A stretch of DNA of 64,000 bases from Catenaria anguillulae PL171 (taxonomy: Eukaryota > Blastocladiomycota > Blastocladiomycetes > Blastocladiales > Catenariaceae), in NCBI GenBank assembly GCA_002102555.1, contig MCFL01000012.1, positions 124,001-188,000 of the forward strand, in the 5' to 3' direction. The position numbers and the translations under genes are program-made. The notes beneath the pieces are model-generated. The model saw nothing but the letters and a program-made list of their open reading frames with translations. It was not told the origin of the DNA and ran no database searches. Positions within the stretch are counted from its first letter, which is position 1. Each line of letters starts with the position of its first letter. Of this stretch, positions 1-12,581 are shown piece by piece.

Positions 1-572
1 GTCCGGGCGCCGACAGAGATGCAGGAAACCGAATGGGAAAATATAATAAACAATATCTGATTATACCGGTTATAGAAAGACAAGAGAGGAGACAAGGGAA
101 AAAATTGAGACGCGGCAGGATAAACCGAGGCAAAGAGCAAAACAGTCAAAGCAAGCAGAAAAGGAGGGTAGGCAAGGTTATGATTAGGTAGGTAAGACGA
201 AAATGACGATGAGGTTTCCAGAAAACGGTGTGCGCCGTGCATGCGTCAATGCAAAGCAAAAACGAAAAGAAGACGGACGTGAGTGAAAGGCAAAAAGGAA
301 AATAGAGGAAAGAACAAGGTGCGGAGGGAGATCGCAAGGTCAAGAAACAAAAAAAGGGATGGGACAATTACGCATGCAGAGACAAGGAGAGAGAATGAAA
401 AGGGACAGGGACGAAGGGGAAAACCCAATTACACAAACACGCAACACACACACGTTGGCCCGGAATATGGCGTGAATGACATCAAAACACTAACAGCGGA
501 AAACTATCCACGCATCTCGATCCACCTACCGGCTCATTCCCCGCTTGTGCGCAGGATTGCGCACACGCCCTC
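1..572. other. No gene seen; 3' flank of the GT2 gene
   Basis: Purine-rich on the plus strand with only short, low-complexity frames. It lies downstream of the stop codon of the minus-strand glycosyltransferase and probably holds its 3' untranslated region. No tRNA, repeat or conserved frame was recognised. Confidence 0.5.
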
Positions 573-3175
573 TCACAGGTCTTGCACCTGCTGATGCTGC
601 AGCTGATGTGCATTGCTCGCAACCCACCGTGAAATGGCCGCTTGCCGTTCTGCATCCCCTACGCTTGCCACACTGGGCTCGTAAAACCCGGAATCTGTTG
701 ACAAGTGTTTTGCATGGCCCTTCTTTGCACTTGCCGATCTTGCCGCGGCCCATGACTCTGCGGCGACCGACTGGAGCATGTGCGAGGTGGTCGGGTGGGG
801 CGAGGGAGGCGTGAGGGCAATGGATGGCGACACGGATGGCGGGAGCTGCAAGCGGGGCATGGCCATGGCGGCCACAGCTGACGATGTTGTTGCAAGCCGG
901 TGCAAGTGCGTGCCCGTGAGTATGCTTGATGGCGTTGCGGGCAAAGGCATGAGCGGCGTTGCCGGTGCCGACGTGGGCGCCACAGAGACGCCAGCGAGTT
1001 CGACGTCCTCGTCCTCGTCGTCAACGCTCATCTTCTCGTTGCGATCAATGCCCGAATCCACCTCGGACAGCGCTGGCGACGTGGCAGCCGTGCCCGGAGC
1101 AGATGCAAGCAAGTGAGGCGGCAACAGGGCAATGGACGAGGGGGCGGGGATCGTGTGTGCGGCGGGCACCTCGGGTGTCTCCTCAGCAGCCTGGCCCTTT
1201 TCAGCAACCACATACTGGAACTCCTTTGCGTGCTTGCGCAACACGAGAATACGGACGGCATTGTTGCAGTGCGAAGTTGCGGGCATGGCCACGTACAGGA
1301 TGGCGCACACGGGCAAAAGTGCATAGTCAAACAGGTACCACCAGGACCGTGTGCGGCGTGCAGCGTCGCGGTTTCCGAGCAGGTTGGATTCCGTCAGCAA
1401 CCGGTGCGTGTACTCGTACATGAGGGCCATGGCCGCATAGGGCACGAGCATGATCACGGAAAGCACGGCGAGGTAGGTGCTGAACGTCCAGGATTGCGAT
1501 AGAGTCGGGTTGAGCAGGGCAGTCATGGGGATGGCGAGCATGGTGAGCCAGGACGTGGCGGGAACCATGTGTGCCTCAAGTACTTGGAAGAAGCACAAGA
1601 TGCGGTCAAATGTGTAGGCGGCGTAGTTGATTGTTCCGAGCGGCGTAGATGCAGACTCGACATCGTCGCTCTTGGTGCTGGTGCCGTTGGTGTGCGGAAT
1701 CACATTGTACCCGGCGGGATACGCACGTGTCGGGACAGGTGGCGGCAAGGACATGGATGCGGGCCAGAGAGCGTGGCGCATGGCATACAAGGAATCGGCA
1801 CTGCCTGCCAAATGGCGGCGGACTTGGGTAAACTTGGCGCCCATGGATCCAAGGTACGTGGAGGCTTGTACGTTGGCCAGGTTGACGGGCACAAAGATGG
1901 GTGTTGCCTTGGCCAGTCCGTGCGTGTGGTAGAAGCACTTGAGGAACATGTGCATGTCCTCGCCAATTGCATCTGCCGACGTATCCCATCCACCGACGTG
2001 CTGCGCAAGTGGAAGCGTCACCGAGTAGGACGAACAGGGGAAGTGCAAGTTGCGGGGCGAGCCCAAGTTTTGCATGAATGCGACGGACCATGCGACATCA
2101 GTCGCACGCACGAGCGCAGGCACCTGGTGTGGGTTCCGTGCAAAGAAGATGGGCGGGCAAAACACGCGGAACTGCGGATCGACCAACGGGACGGCACCAT
2201 GAGATGGGTTTTCCACCATTTCGCGCTCAAGCTCGTTGAAGTATAACTCGGAGAGACCGGCATCAGCATCCACGACCGTCAAAATGACCTGGTGGGCTTG
2301 CACGGTGGGCAACTGTTGAACGTGTGCATCGAGCTTCTTGACGGCCCAGGCCACGTTGGCACCCTTGCCGCGGCATTCACCAGGCAGGTTGACGGGATGG
2401 ACCGTGGTGAGGATCGAGTGGAAGGCGCCCTTGAAATCGGACGAGAGTTGCACTGCTTTGGATTCGCCCTCGGATCCCTCTGCAGCCTCCATGGCAAGCA
2501 CGATCATGTAGTGGGAGCGAGCCGAGCGGTGCTGCGCAAGTTGGGTCAGGGTTGCGCGAAGGAGCGTGATGGGTTCTTGGTAGTTGGGGATGACAATGGC
2601 GTGCAGGTGCTTGAAGGGCACCTTTGGATTTGGATTTGCGGCTAACAGCATGACAAGAAAATGAAATGAGTAAACGGCAACCGAGGGTGACCCTCAGAAA
2701 GATAAGGCATACCCCAATCCAGCGCTTTGCTCCGCAACTTTTGGAACACAATCAAGTACCGCACCAAATGCGAGTAATTGACAAAGACGATCAAGGAAAA
2801 GAATGCGCAGCACATTGGGGCGTAGAACCCAGGCACGACCAAGGGCCCGACAAAGAGCATGACGAGCGACAGCAGTGACGACAGTGGCACAAACATCTTT
2901 TTCAGCTCTTCGACATCCTCTGCGGGCAGCGGCTGTATGTATGCTTTTGCCATGTGCGCAATGTTGGACGGGTTGAGTCCGAGCCAGCGGGCCGTTTGGC
3001 GGAACCATAGTCGTGCACGACCGTTGGCAAGGTGGCGCCATGGGGCCAGGACCGAGGCAAGGTTGGATGCGGACGATGACGAGTGCATGGAGCCTGGCAG
3101 CGGGAGGGCCGTCAGGTCAATGGTGGCGTCCGACCCGGACGTGGAAGCTGATGGTGACATTGGGAGCAGTGTCAT
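573..3175 (-). CDS. Membrane-bound family 2 glycosyltransferase
   Basis: Two exons (3175-2713 and 2641-573) joined across a 71-bp intron (2712-2642, GTATGC..GTTAG); phases match, giving about 843 residues. Exon 1 encodes a Ser-rich N-terminus and hydrophobic segments around codons 95-150. Exon 2 opens with the nucleotide-binding strand (HAIVIPNYQEP), then VVDADAG (DxD-type metal site), GEDMHM (ED acceptor/catalytic motif) and a QVRRH motif like the Q-x-x-RW of processive synthases. Three or more membrane helices follow (FFQVLEAHM, YLAVLSVIMLVPYAAMALM, FDYALLPVCAILYVAMP). The tail of about 200 residues is low complexity and acidic. The order helix - GT2 core - helices is that of membrane GT2 enzymes of the cellulose, chitin and hyaluronan synthase type, but the motifs differ from true chitin synthases, so the sugar product is unknown. 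The ATG at 3175 is the first that precedes the membrane part; an upstream in-frame ATG at 3391 lies in a Pro-rich stretch and is less likely. Confidence 0.75.
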
Positions 3176-6094
3176 GGCTGAATGGAGGTGGGAGGTGTGT
3201 TCGCCGACGAACGGGTTTGACGGTAGATGCAAGAGCAAGAAGTCGGATGGCGGCGGCGGAGGCGGCGCAAGTCTAGAATGAGAGGAGGGAGCCGGCGGGG
3301 GGCGGGAGAGGCGCGTATGGCGACAAGGTGAGTGAGAACACTTGACTAGCAGACTACAGAAGCGAATTGCATGGCATTGCCCGGGGTGCATCGAGTCCCA
3401 CTGTGGTCACGGCGTGGGAACAGAAGTCGCCTGCCGATTGCACAGAGTGGCACAGGGCAAGGCAAGAGCAAGAAGGGTATGACGGGAATGAAACAGAGAG
3501 GGATGGAAAGAAAAAAAAAAAGGAGAAGCAGGCAAAGGTCGAGGGTTGAGGATTGAGTTGTGTCCGTGTGTCCGCCCCTGCCCTTGTCGTTTGCCGTTTG
3601 CCGTTGAAACCCGACCGATGACGAAGACGGAGCACACGAAGCCAAGACCAAGACCCACCCGCCGAACACAACGAAAAAAATTGAGGACCCCTGGCTCCGT
3701 CGAGTCGGTGCTTGCCCCCCGCAACAAACAAGCTCGCGCAGCTGTCCAGAGTCTTGGCACGGCGGCGGCGTGCGGCGATATCCCAATGTAGGCGTCTATT
3801 TCTGTCGCGCATGCAGAAACCTCGCCAAGCGGGTCGGGGGTTGACGGCAAGACAGCCACTCGAGCACCAAGGGGTGAAGGGGCAGACGGGCCCTCAAACG
3901 ATGGATGCTTGTTCGGCATTTGATCCGGCGGTCCAGGCGGCGAGGCGGGCAGATAGTAGATGGGCAAGGGTGCCATGGGAGTGTGCCACAAACAATGGAA
4001 CATGATCCGCACCGGAAAAAAAGTAGTTGAGAGGCAAACAAGACAAAGGGAGGGTATCGATGTGGGACAAGGTGTGCAATATGACGAGTGAGCAATGGGT
4101 GGCGGCGGCGACGAAACAGAAGGGATGAGTAGCGATGCAGCGAGGCAGAGATGGGCAGAGGGTGGCGGAGGCGGGATCAAGAGCAACAAATGTATCGAAT
4201 AGCATATTGCCCTTCTGCAAGGGCCGTATGGCATGATGCACCATGCAGAAAACAACCGGAAGGAAGCCAAGAAGTGCCAAGTGACCCGGGCAAGTACAAT
4301 AATCGAGGTGAGGTATGAATGGTGCGTACCACTGCGGGAGGCTCAATCAAATCTCGGCGGTTGCGTGTGCCAAGGAAATCTCGGAGCGGAAGACGGTAAC
4401 GGGCCAAGCTGTGATTGTATGATGGCTGGGCAACGGTCGTTGGCTTGCGTCGTCGAGACGTCAGTGGTCGCCGGTAATGAAAATGCACAACACCAGGGAG
4501 AAACACTTGACTTGCGTCCAACGAGGGGGTTGGTCAGCTTGCACGACAACGGCAAAGATAACGGTTGACAAAAATGGCAGTAGAGGCATACATGGAAGAC
4601 AAGTATCGATGGAGTCAAGGAGTCGCTCGTTGCTCAAGAACACCGACGAAACGGAACTGAAGCGAAAATGGAGGGTATCCAAAGGCAAAAGGGGACTTCA
4701 AAATACAATGCCAAGTGTCCGTCTAATCGGTTGGGCGCCAAGAGCAGTGCGAAGGCAACCTTGTTGGAACGAGCAATTGGGTGGGTCTATAGGGAGGGAA
4801 GTATCCTGTCTATGCGCAAGTAGTCGATGGGGAGAGCAACGATTGCGGTGCGCGGGCGAGCGTTGGCGCAAGTCGGTGGTGCTCAAAGCAACACTGCAGC
4901 TGAGGCGGATGGGATGTGCTGAGAGTTGGGTACACAATGTGCACAACCGATATCGGAAACGTCGTCGAGGCTCGCTGTTGAAAATGTGCCGCCGAATGCG
5001 GTCTGTCGCAAAATGGGCGCACTAATGGTGTCGGCAAGGGTCTGGGTGCGAGACGAGCCTTGGCGAGTGTTGCAGAAACCGCAAGTGTCGACTGAACGAG
5101 CTCGGCTACTGAGGACAGTGGCGCGTGTGACAGTGGGTGACGATGGCGAGGGCTGTAGGCTGTATTTGGGCAAGAAATGACGGAATGGGCGGAAAACACA
5201 AAATGTGGTGGCCAGTGGGCCAAGGGCAAATCGGGAGGGCTTGAGAGATTAGACAGGGACTGTTCAAAGTCGAAGGGAGTCGTGGGGCTTGGCTTTGGTC
5301 ATTTTCGCTTTCGGCACTTCTTCATGGATGTGGGTCCAGCAAGTGGTATGTCCCATCTCCCAGGTCAATGCGATCAGAGCACAACACCGCAACTTCCGCA
5401 AATGCCGCCTAGGACGATGGCCGGTGTTTCCATTCCCGCCGCTCGAGCTCGCTCCCGTCCGCCACCAACGGCAAGGATTGGGAAAAATCCAATTGCCATG
5501 CGAGGTCGGTCTCGCGGCAAAGGGCAATCTCGCATGGCGACGCCCCCCCCCCCCCCTCGGCCTGGGGACGCACTGGTGGTCCTTAGCTCGAGCGCATCAG
5601 GTATGGCCGGCGCAATCACAGGGCCCTGTCCGAGGTTCAGGCCGGTACCGCGTCGGCCGTGCCGTTGGCCTGGACGCCAACCAAGTCATGCGTCCAGGTC
5701 ATGATTGAAACACGGGTGGCGTATATCTGTTCACGTTTTGTTGCAACAAAATGTTTGCAGACACCAACTCCCCCCCCCGACATATCTATACCACCATGGC
5801 GTGGAAGGGAAACCCGATCCAGCTCCCTCATAGTGACCGCCTGACACGACAACTTATAGTCTCACGCGCGCCAGTTGCATGTCCTGTCTTTGAATGTTCG
5901 CAGCAACAAACACGCACCTTGGACACACTGACTGCCTCCAGCACGAGAATCCATACGTAGGTATTTGAGGACGAGAAGGCAATGTGAAAGAAAAGTGTGT
6001 ATCCGAGTAATGAGTGCATATCACAGGACAAGAGCAACAAGGTATCCGTCGCCCGCCAAAACCGCAAGCACAACATGCCGACAAACCTGTCCAT
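3176..6094. other. Long stretch without a convincing gene
   Basis: Nearly 3 kb. Open frames up to 287 codons occur on both strands (for example 3407-4270 minus, 4477-5025 plus), but they are low complexity, overlap each other and carry no recognisable motif. It contains two long C homopolymers (5543-5556 and 5770-5778). It may hold a lineage-specific or non-coding transcript; nothing more can be supported. Confidence 0.4.
5543..5556. repeat. C14 homopolymer
   Basis: Fourteen consecutive C residues; a second run of nine lies at 5770-5778 and one of eleven at 42760-42770. Length calls in such runs are unreliable. Confidence 0.9.
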
Positions 6095-8147
6095 TTACCA
6101 CCACCGGCCTCCAACCCGCTCAATTTCTTCCTCCTTTGCCCCTGCATTCCTCGCCGTCTCTTGCACTGCGCGCTTGATATCTGCCCACAGCGTTGGTGTA
6201 AACACAAACGCGCCATGTGCAATATCCGGAATCACCGTAACTGACAGCTCGCCCTCTTGATCCAAGTATCGCTTGACGGCCTCGGCATTCACGATCGAGT
6301 CGTACTCGGCAAGAAAAATGGCCAATCTGCCAGTCGGGTTGGTTGCCGACCTTGGTTCAGCGGTGCTACTGCTGCCGTCATTGTCTTGCACCCTGTCCGA
6401 CGACGCGAGCGCACCTTTCCACTCGCTCTTCCAAATCACATTTTCAAACCACCAAAAGTGGCGGTACAAGTAATTGGCCACGTTGGGCTCGCGAGCACCC
6501 AGCACGCGAATGGCCAGCTCGATCCAGTTTGTCGGTGACTTGTACAAAAAGTTTTGCGCCACGTCGACAAAGCACAGGCCAAACGAAATGGGGTCCGTGA
6601 GCACGGCCGAGTCAACCACGTTGCGCATGGTCACGGGATCCTTGATGGCCCACGAGGCAACGGCGGTGCCGAGCGAAGACCCGATCAGCGTGGCGCGCGG
6701 CAGGTGTGGAAAACGGGCCCAGGTGGATTGCAAGAAGCATTGAATGACGAGGGAGTGGGCGGGTGCGGAGCAAACAGTCGGATCGATACGCTCGGCATGT
6801 GCAAGAAGATGATGGGGCGTCCAGTTGTCAGGTACGTGTACAGGCACCAGGGAAGGTACGGCGTCATGCCGACGGCCAGACCGTGCAGGAGAAGGATGGG
6901 TTTCTTGATGGGCCGGGTCAGCGTCGACGAAGGGCGGGTGTATCGGCTCGGAATGTGCAGGATCAAATCGCCTGTGGGCGAATGGACGTTGGTATAGCCA
7001 ATGAGCCGGAAAAGGGAGATGATGGAGAGGTTGACGGCGGTCATCAACTGTGTCATGTTGTGCAAGGTCAGCCAGATGCAAACACGAATTCGAAGGCAAG
7101 GAATAGCGTACAGCATAGTAAATCCCGCCCCGCCAGGCAACACGCTTCTGGTCGAGCCCGACACGCATACACTCCACTTCCGTGTTGTACCCGGGAGGCA
7201 CTTGTGCCCCAGTCTCGGTCTCAATATACTTGACCATCTCTTCCAGTTCGATCTTGACCTCCTCCCTCCTCTCAACGTCGGCCATTCGCACATTGAAAAA
7301 CGCCCAAGCAAGCCATTCCTTGACATTGTCCCGCTTGATATCGCACGGCGCCGAGCCCTTGAACCACCCCTGCCAAAAAAGGCCAATGTGTGGCATGGTC
7401 GAATATGGCTGGCCAGCGGCGATGTGCGCGGGCGCGACGCACGAAGCAGTGCACGACCTACCGGCGTGGCCGGATTGTCGGCAGGGCAGACTCTGGGTGT
7501 GCTGCGGAGACGAGTTGACGCAAGGAGGACCAGCGGGCTTTGCGGTTAAATGTGGAAGCTGGGAACATGGTAGGCTGGTCGTAAAACTTGTTGAGGCGGG
7601 CCAGGTGTGGGATGACGAGAAACACAGAGAATGCGAGTTCCAGGATCGAGGCAGTTGTAGCAGCAACGAGGAGAGGAGGGAGGCCGCCCAACATTTCCGC
7701 CGAATCCCACATGTCGTAGCAAAAGTAGGCTAGGACAGGAAGATGGATGGCAGCAATCAGAGTGGACCAGCGGAGCACAATTGCCAGCAAGTAAATGAGG
7801 CCCCAGAGAAGCAGCGATTCGCGGATGAATGCTTGAAGCCGCGAGTTGAGCGATGGTGTCTCTTCCAGAGTGGACGCCGGAGAAGGCGTGGGAATCAAAT
7901 GAGCAAAAGTTGACTCGACTCTGGGCGTCTCAGGAATGCACTTTTCGCAGTAGCAATAGTACGGCCGATGGAGCGGAACGACTTCATCATCCCCATCCGA
8001 AGCCTCATCGCTCGAGGTGGACGGTGGTGACGATGGCAGTGGTGATGCGACTGGTTCTTGGATTCGGTGGGACGGCACGCTGACGACGACCGAGAAGATG
8101 CCGGCGATGGCAAGTGTACTGCTCTGTTTGCGTGGACGTGAGTCCAT
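6095..8147 (-). CDS. Alpha/beta hydrolase with N-terminal membrane segments
   Basis: Exon 1 (8147 to 7462) encodes an acidic spacer and three hydrophobic helices (LLLWGLIYLLAIVL, IHLPVLAYFCY, LLVAATTASILELAF). Exon 2 (from 7408) has the conserved GWFKGSAPCDI..EWLAWAFF block seen in fungal membrane hydrolases. A clean 64-bp intron (7111-7048, phase 0) leads to exon 3 with the oxyanion motif PILLLHGLAVG. The last part carries the nucleophile elbow GSSLG, an acid candidate AEYDS and the histidine in DIAHGAF, so the full Ser-Asp-His triad is present. Two reading-frame breaks are needed. The exon 1/2 junction (intron 7461-7409) is out of phase by one base, and near 6735-6770 the frame moves by -1 with no room for an intron. 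Both fit single-base deletions in the sequence. The substrate is unknown; an ester or lipid is likely from the family. The ATG at 8147 is the first before the helices. Confidence 0.65.
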
Positions 8148-9072
8148 CGGACAATGCCAGCTGTTCGTTGGCAACGCGGCGGCGCCGGAGTGGCGATGCC
8201 GGGGGTGAGGACGAGGTGGATAATGGATTCATTGAGGTGCCGGAGTCAATGCCGAGTGTGCATGGACGATTGTTTGGTCGATGTATGCAGATGATGTTGA
8301 CAAAGTACTTTGTGTTGGCAGTTGTTGCCGAATAGGAAGGAGTCAGAGACGGAGGTCCCATCCGTATATATCAAGGCCCCAGTATCCACTGTAGACAGCA
8401 CCCTCGGAATCCCAACATGGTTATCCGTCGACTGGCCCGGGAGCAGAGTCAGCCGTCCCCTGAGTTAGGGGCCTTTCGAAGCCGGCGCCGAAGATGCCGT
8501 CGGCACTCTGGTGATGTCTGCGATTGTGTGTGTTTCAGGGTGTCATTGTCTCGTGTCGGGAGCCCAGATCCGGTGTGCCGAAAAGGATGGCCCCGAACCC
8601 ATAACTTCACCGATATACATATGTACATGACTTTATAGTGTAACCCTACTGCAGCTCCCAGACTTGTACACAAACACATCTGATTCCGTGCCCACAGCGA
8701 CAGACATCAGGCTGTATGCCGCTGGGTTAGCGGGGAGGAGGATTCATGGCTGGCCGACACCCGGCCGGAGAGAACACGAGGCAAACGCAAAGATGATCCA
8801 CATTGCAAGCAAAAATGTAATGACAAGTATGTAGCAACATTGAGAAACAAGAGTAGGAATGGATGGGGGGATTGGCGAAGAAAGCGTGTCGTGGAACATG
8901 GGTGAAAAGTCGATTTGAGTGAGCGCTTTCTGTGTGGCCTTGATGGACTGAGAATTTGAGCGGAACAGTGGTAAGGGGAAAGACCAAAAAACGATGAGAC
9001 ACAACCCGAGAAGCAAGCAAGAATGGAAATCAACAACGGAGACAGAGACGCATATCTACAAAAGAAAATACT
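8148..9072. other. Intergenic, no gene seen
   Basis: Lies between the 5' end of the hydrolase and the 3' end of the coiled-coil gene, both on the minus strand, so it should hold the hydrolase promoter and the coiled-coil 3' UTR. Only short unrelated frames are present. Confidence 0.5.
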
Positions 9073-10616
9073 TCAATCATCGTCCAAATCCAAGTCAGCC
9101 AGCTGCACCAGCTCCTGAATCGTCTCTTCATACACATCCCGCATGACGGTCCAGTACGACAACTTGTGCGACAAGTTAGTGACGGTCTCTGCCAGCTCGC
9201 GTGGCCCGCCCATGTGCGTCTGCAACAAACCCTTCATGTGATGCACATGGACTTTGAGCGCCTCCAACTCCACCTCTTGCTCTTGCGTAGACCCGCGCGC
9301 GCGGTAATCGGACCTGCGCCTCACTTGCTTTGCCTGGCGCTCCAACTCATCGGCCTGCATTCGCACACGGTCCAGCTCGTCCTCGAGCCGCCGGCGGTGC
9401 ATATCGGCATCGCGCGCAGCACGCTCAGCGTCGAGCAGTTGCATCGACCAGTCTTCGCGCTCCTTGGCCAGTTGGTCCTGGAACGCGCGTTCCATTGCCT
9501 TGACTTGAGAGGGCGACGGCGGGGCAGATGTGTCGATACCAGAAATGCCGTCGAGCGGACTGGCCTCGTGAATGTGGATTTGCGGCACGTCGGCGTGGCC
9601 CACGGCGCGCGGGTCTCCGAGCGATTTTGCCTTGGACAGCTTGGCGCGCAATGCGTCGTTTTCTTCCATGACATCTTCAAGCTGCTTTTCCAGTTTTGCC
9701 ATTTGGACGCCCGTATCGGCAAACCGGTCCATGTCGCGATGCAGGCGGGCAATTTGGTCCTCGCGGTCCATGACCTGGTCCTGGGTCTCGATGAGCTGTG
9801 TTTGCAGCCGAGTGATTTCGGCATCGCGCGCACGCACATCGGCACGCAGTTGGTCGACGGCTGTTTCCAAATCGGAAATGCGCTCGTACTTTGCCTCATT
9901 GTCCTGGTGGCTTGCTCAAACAACATCTCGAAATGTCGGAGCTGCTCGTCCTGAGCACGGGTGCGGCGGTCGCGGTCGTCGAGGTCGCGGCCCAATTGGG
10001 CCAGTTTGGACTTGTATTCTGCGACCGAGTCGCGCAGAGCGGCATTGTCCTTGCGCAGGACGGCAAGCTCGGATTGCATGGGTGTGGCTGAGGGAAGCGG
10101 CGGCGGCGGGCCGCCAGAGGCGAGTGCAAGCGCAATAGGCGTGTCAATGATGACAGACTGAATCTTTTGCTGGCGAATGGAGTGGTAAAGAGCGTCAATG
10201 TCGTCGTCGGCCAGGTGCGAGTCGAGCTCTGGGTGTGTGGGCGCCGTCATGGGCGGGGCCGAGGGTGCACGTGCGGTCTGGCCGGGCAGGTTGGCCGTGA
10301 CAATGGGTGGCGGGCGGGTCGATGGAGGGGAGGGCGAGTTGGACGAAAGGAGAGTGGTGGGCTGCACAACGGGGGTCATGCCCGAGTCGATGTCGTAGTC
10401 GACCATTTGCGAGTGCAGCAGCATCATTTGGGAGTGGAGGCGGTCGACGTCGGTGGCACCAGGCGAGGCAGGGAGGGACGAGTCACCGAGGGCGCGGACA
10501 TAGAGGTTTGGCGCGGAGCCGGACCCGGGCGCGGACCCGGACGCCGAGGTCGGGGTGACGGGCAGCGGCGGCAGCGACGTCATTGTCGGCGTATACTGTT
10601 GCGTGTGCTGTGACAT
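9073..10616 (-). CDS. Coiled-coil protein of unknown function
   Basis: About 515 residues when the frame is followed. The N-terminal 190 residues are Ser/Pro/Thr-rich and disordered. From about codon 175 to the end the protein is a long heptad-rich coiled coil (repeats such as LRADVRARDAEITRLQ and DELERQAKQV) with an acidic C-terminus (ADLDLDDD). Near 9895-9920 the frame shifts by -1; both sides are coiled coil and the join adds or loses no residues, so a missing base is the likely cause. ATG 10616 is the first before the conserved part. No family was recognised; coiled coils of this kind occur in cytoskeletal, spindle-pole and vesicle-tether proteins. It is divergent from the UBA gene, with 307 bp between the start codons. 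Confidence 0.6.
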
Positions 10617-10923
10617 GGTATGCAAGTGCGGGTGTCGGTAACTGATGGCAAAGAGAGATGGAATTCGAAGCTGAAGAAGCGGATGAGAGACACTCACAAA
10701 AAAAAAAATTGAGGACACGCCCCCCGGCTGATCGCTGATCACAATTGGCTATTTGCATCCCCCTGATCACCATGGCACATAGTGCGCCACCCACATCTGT
10801 CTTTTGCTGATTGAATCATTGATGAGTCAAAACATAGGAAATATTACTGTACAGAATCTGCGATCGCACAACCGCAATTAAGACTTTACTAAATCTGCAC
10901 CGACTTTGACTCCAAGCAAAGCA
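10617..10923. promoter_or_regulatory. Divergent promoter region
   Basis: Only 307 bp separate the start codons of the coiled-coil gene (-) and the UBA gene (+), so both promoters must lie here or overlap the genes. It contains a poly-A tract near 10698-10708 on the plus strand. No TATA box was found. Confidence 0.5.
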
Positions 10924-12581
10924 ATGGATTCGCCGCCCTCCGGCTCGCCGTCAAACGCCCAAGCGGGGCACTATGCCTTCCCGGCCAGCACCCGCTCCAG
11001 GATCGCCATTGCTCTCTCGCCGCACGTCCTCGTGCCAACCCGCAAGCTCCTCGCCCCTGCTGCCTTTGCCCCGCCCCAGCGCTGTGCTCAGCTCGCCCAC
11101 TTGGCCGACGCCACTCACGAGCGCGCTCTAGTCGACGCCTACGCCAAGCGCACTGCCACGCTCGCCGACGAGGAAAAGGCCCATCAGGAGCGCGTCAACC
11201 GGGTCCGTGCAGCCGCCCTGACGGCCATAGAGAGCGAAAAGGCAGACACAGCAAAGAAGGAAAAGGAACAGTCTTCCTCTTCTTCAAAGGCTAGTGCATC
11301 GGCATCCTCTGCAGCTGCTGCACCGGGCAATCCCATCAACTATGCCGAATTCGAAGCACCGCAGGCACCGCTCGACCCTTGGGATGCCGCAGAGGCTGCC
11401 AACAACGGCACCGACAGTGGCAAGCAAGACTGGCAAGCACTTCAGCGCGTCATGATGGGCCACTCGGCCCCCGTCAACCGCCTAGGTGCGGGATCCCAGC
11501 TCGTTTCCACCTCATCCGGCCCGAAATCGCCCATCGTCCCGCCAAGACCTGATCCAAATCGCGTCGCTGCGGTCTTGAACCAAGCCGCTCCCGTTTCAAC
11601 TCACGCATCGGGTGGCGGCAAGCCTGCACCATCCTCGCTTCCCGGTGCATTCCCCACCGTCACTCCGCCTCAATCCTACGGCACCATTCCCGGTGCGGGT
11701 TCCACTCCGCCTCCACCCAACACCATGCCCATGCCGCTTCCAATGCCCTCGGTGCACAACCCTCATCCCCACCCACATGGGCACCCGCCGGCCTATCAGC
11801 AGCACCAGCCGCCACCCATGCAAATGCCTATGCCACTTCCGGGCGTCGCCAGCGGCAACCCCACGACTCTCGGGTTTGGCCCACACTCTATGCCGCGGCC
11901 CGGATCCAACCCAAACGTCAACGTCATGCCTGGCGCGACGCCGCCTTTGCCGCCACGCAATCCAATGTTTGTGCCTCCACCTGTCGGCACAACTCCCCCG
12001 CCTGCGCAGGGCATGATTGGGTCGCCGGGACAGAACCGCAGGCCAAACAAGGCGCCGCCTCCGGTGCCAGCCGGCACACAACAAGGCGCGGGAAGTCCCG
12101 CAGCGGCAGCAAGTGCAAGACCGAGTCCAAGAGACTTGCCTGCTCAATTTCATGTATGTTACGTCCACTAACGTTCTCTTTTCCTTGATCGACGCCAACC
12201 CGTATGCTCATCACGACCCCTCCCCTCGAAACCCCCCACCAGCCCATGTTCTACTCGCTCCTCGACATGGGCTTCACCCCAGACTCGATCACGCTCGCCT
12301 TGCACATGTTCCGCGACAACCAAAAGCGCGTCACCGACTTTTGCCTGCTGTACCCGTCGCTGCCCACGCCGCTGCCACCGCGCGCAGCCATCACGACCGC
12401 GGTCCACACACTGTACAATGCGTATCATCCAAGCGAGCCCGACGCAGACACGTTGCGCAAACACATTGTGGCGTTTGCCAGGATCGTGGATATGGGGTTT
12501 GCACCAGATGCAGCGGCCACGGCGTTGGTGGTGGCAAAGGGAAACGAGCAGGAGGCCGTCGAGACGTTGATGGGGTCGTAA
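10924..12581 (+). CDS. UBA-domain protein, possibly UBAP1-like ESCRT-I subunit
   Basis: Two exons (10924-12153 and 12243-12581); the 89-bp intron has a GTATGT donor, a CACTAAC branch point and CCAG acceptor, phase 0. The N-terminal 120 residues include a helical, charged segment (DEEKAHQERVNRVRAAAL). A short block INYAEFEAPQAPLDPWD is reminiscent of an acidic motif in metazoan UBAP1. The middle is Pro/Met/His-rich and disordered. The last 110 residues contain two UBA-like helical bundles with the diagnostic DMGF loops (LLDMGFTPDS and VDMGFAPDA). Two C-terminal UBA units after a long linker is the architecture of UBAP1, the ubiquitin-binding ESCRT-I subunit, but other two-UBA proteins look similar. 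The ATG at 10924 is the only one before the conserved N-terminus. About 520 residues. Confidence 0.6.

Noticed and set aside
3407-4270. 287-codon open frame on the minus strand
   Set aside because: Low-complexity Leu/Pro/Ser/Cys composition, overlaps other long frames on both strands, and has no motif or paralog; typical of a chance frame in GC-rich DNA.
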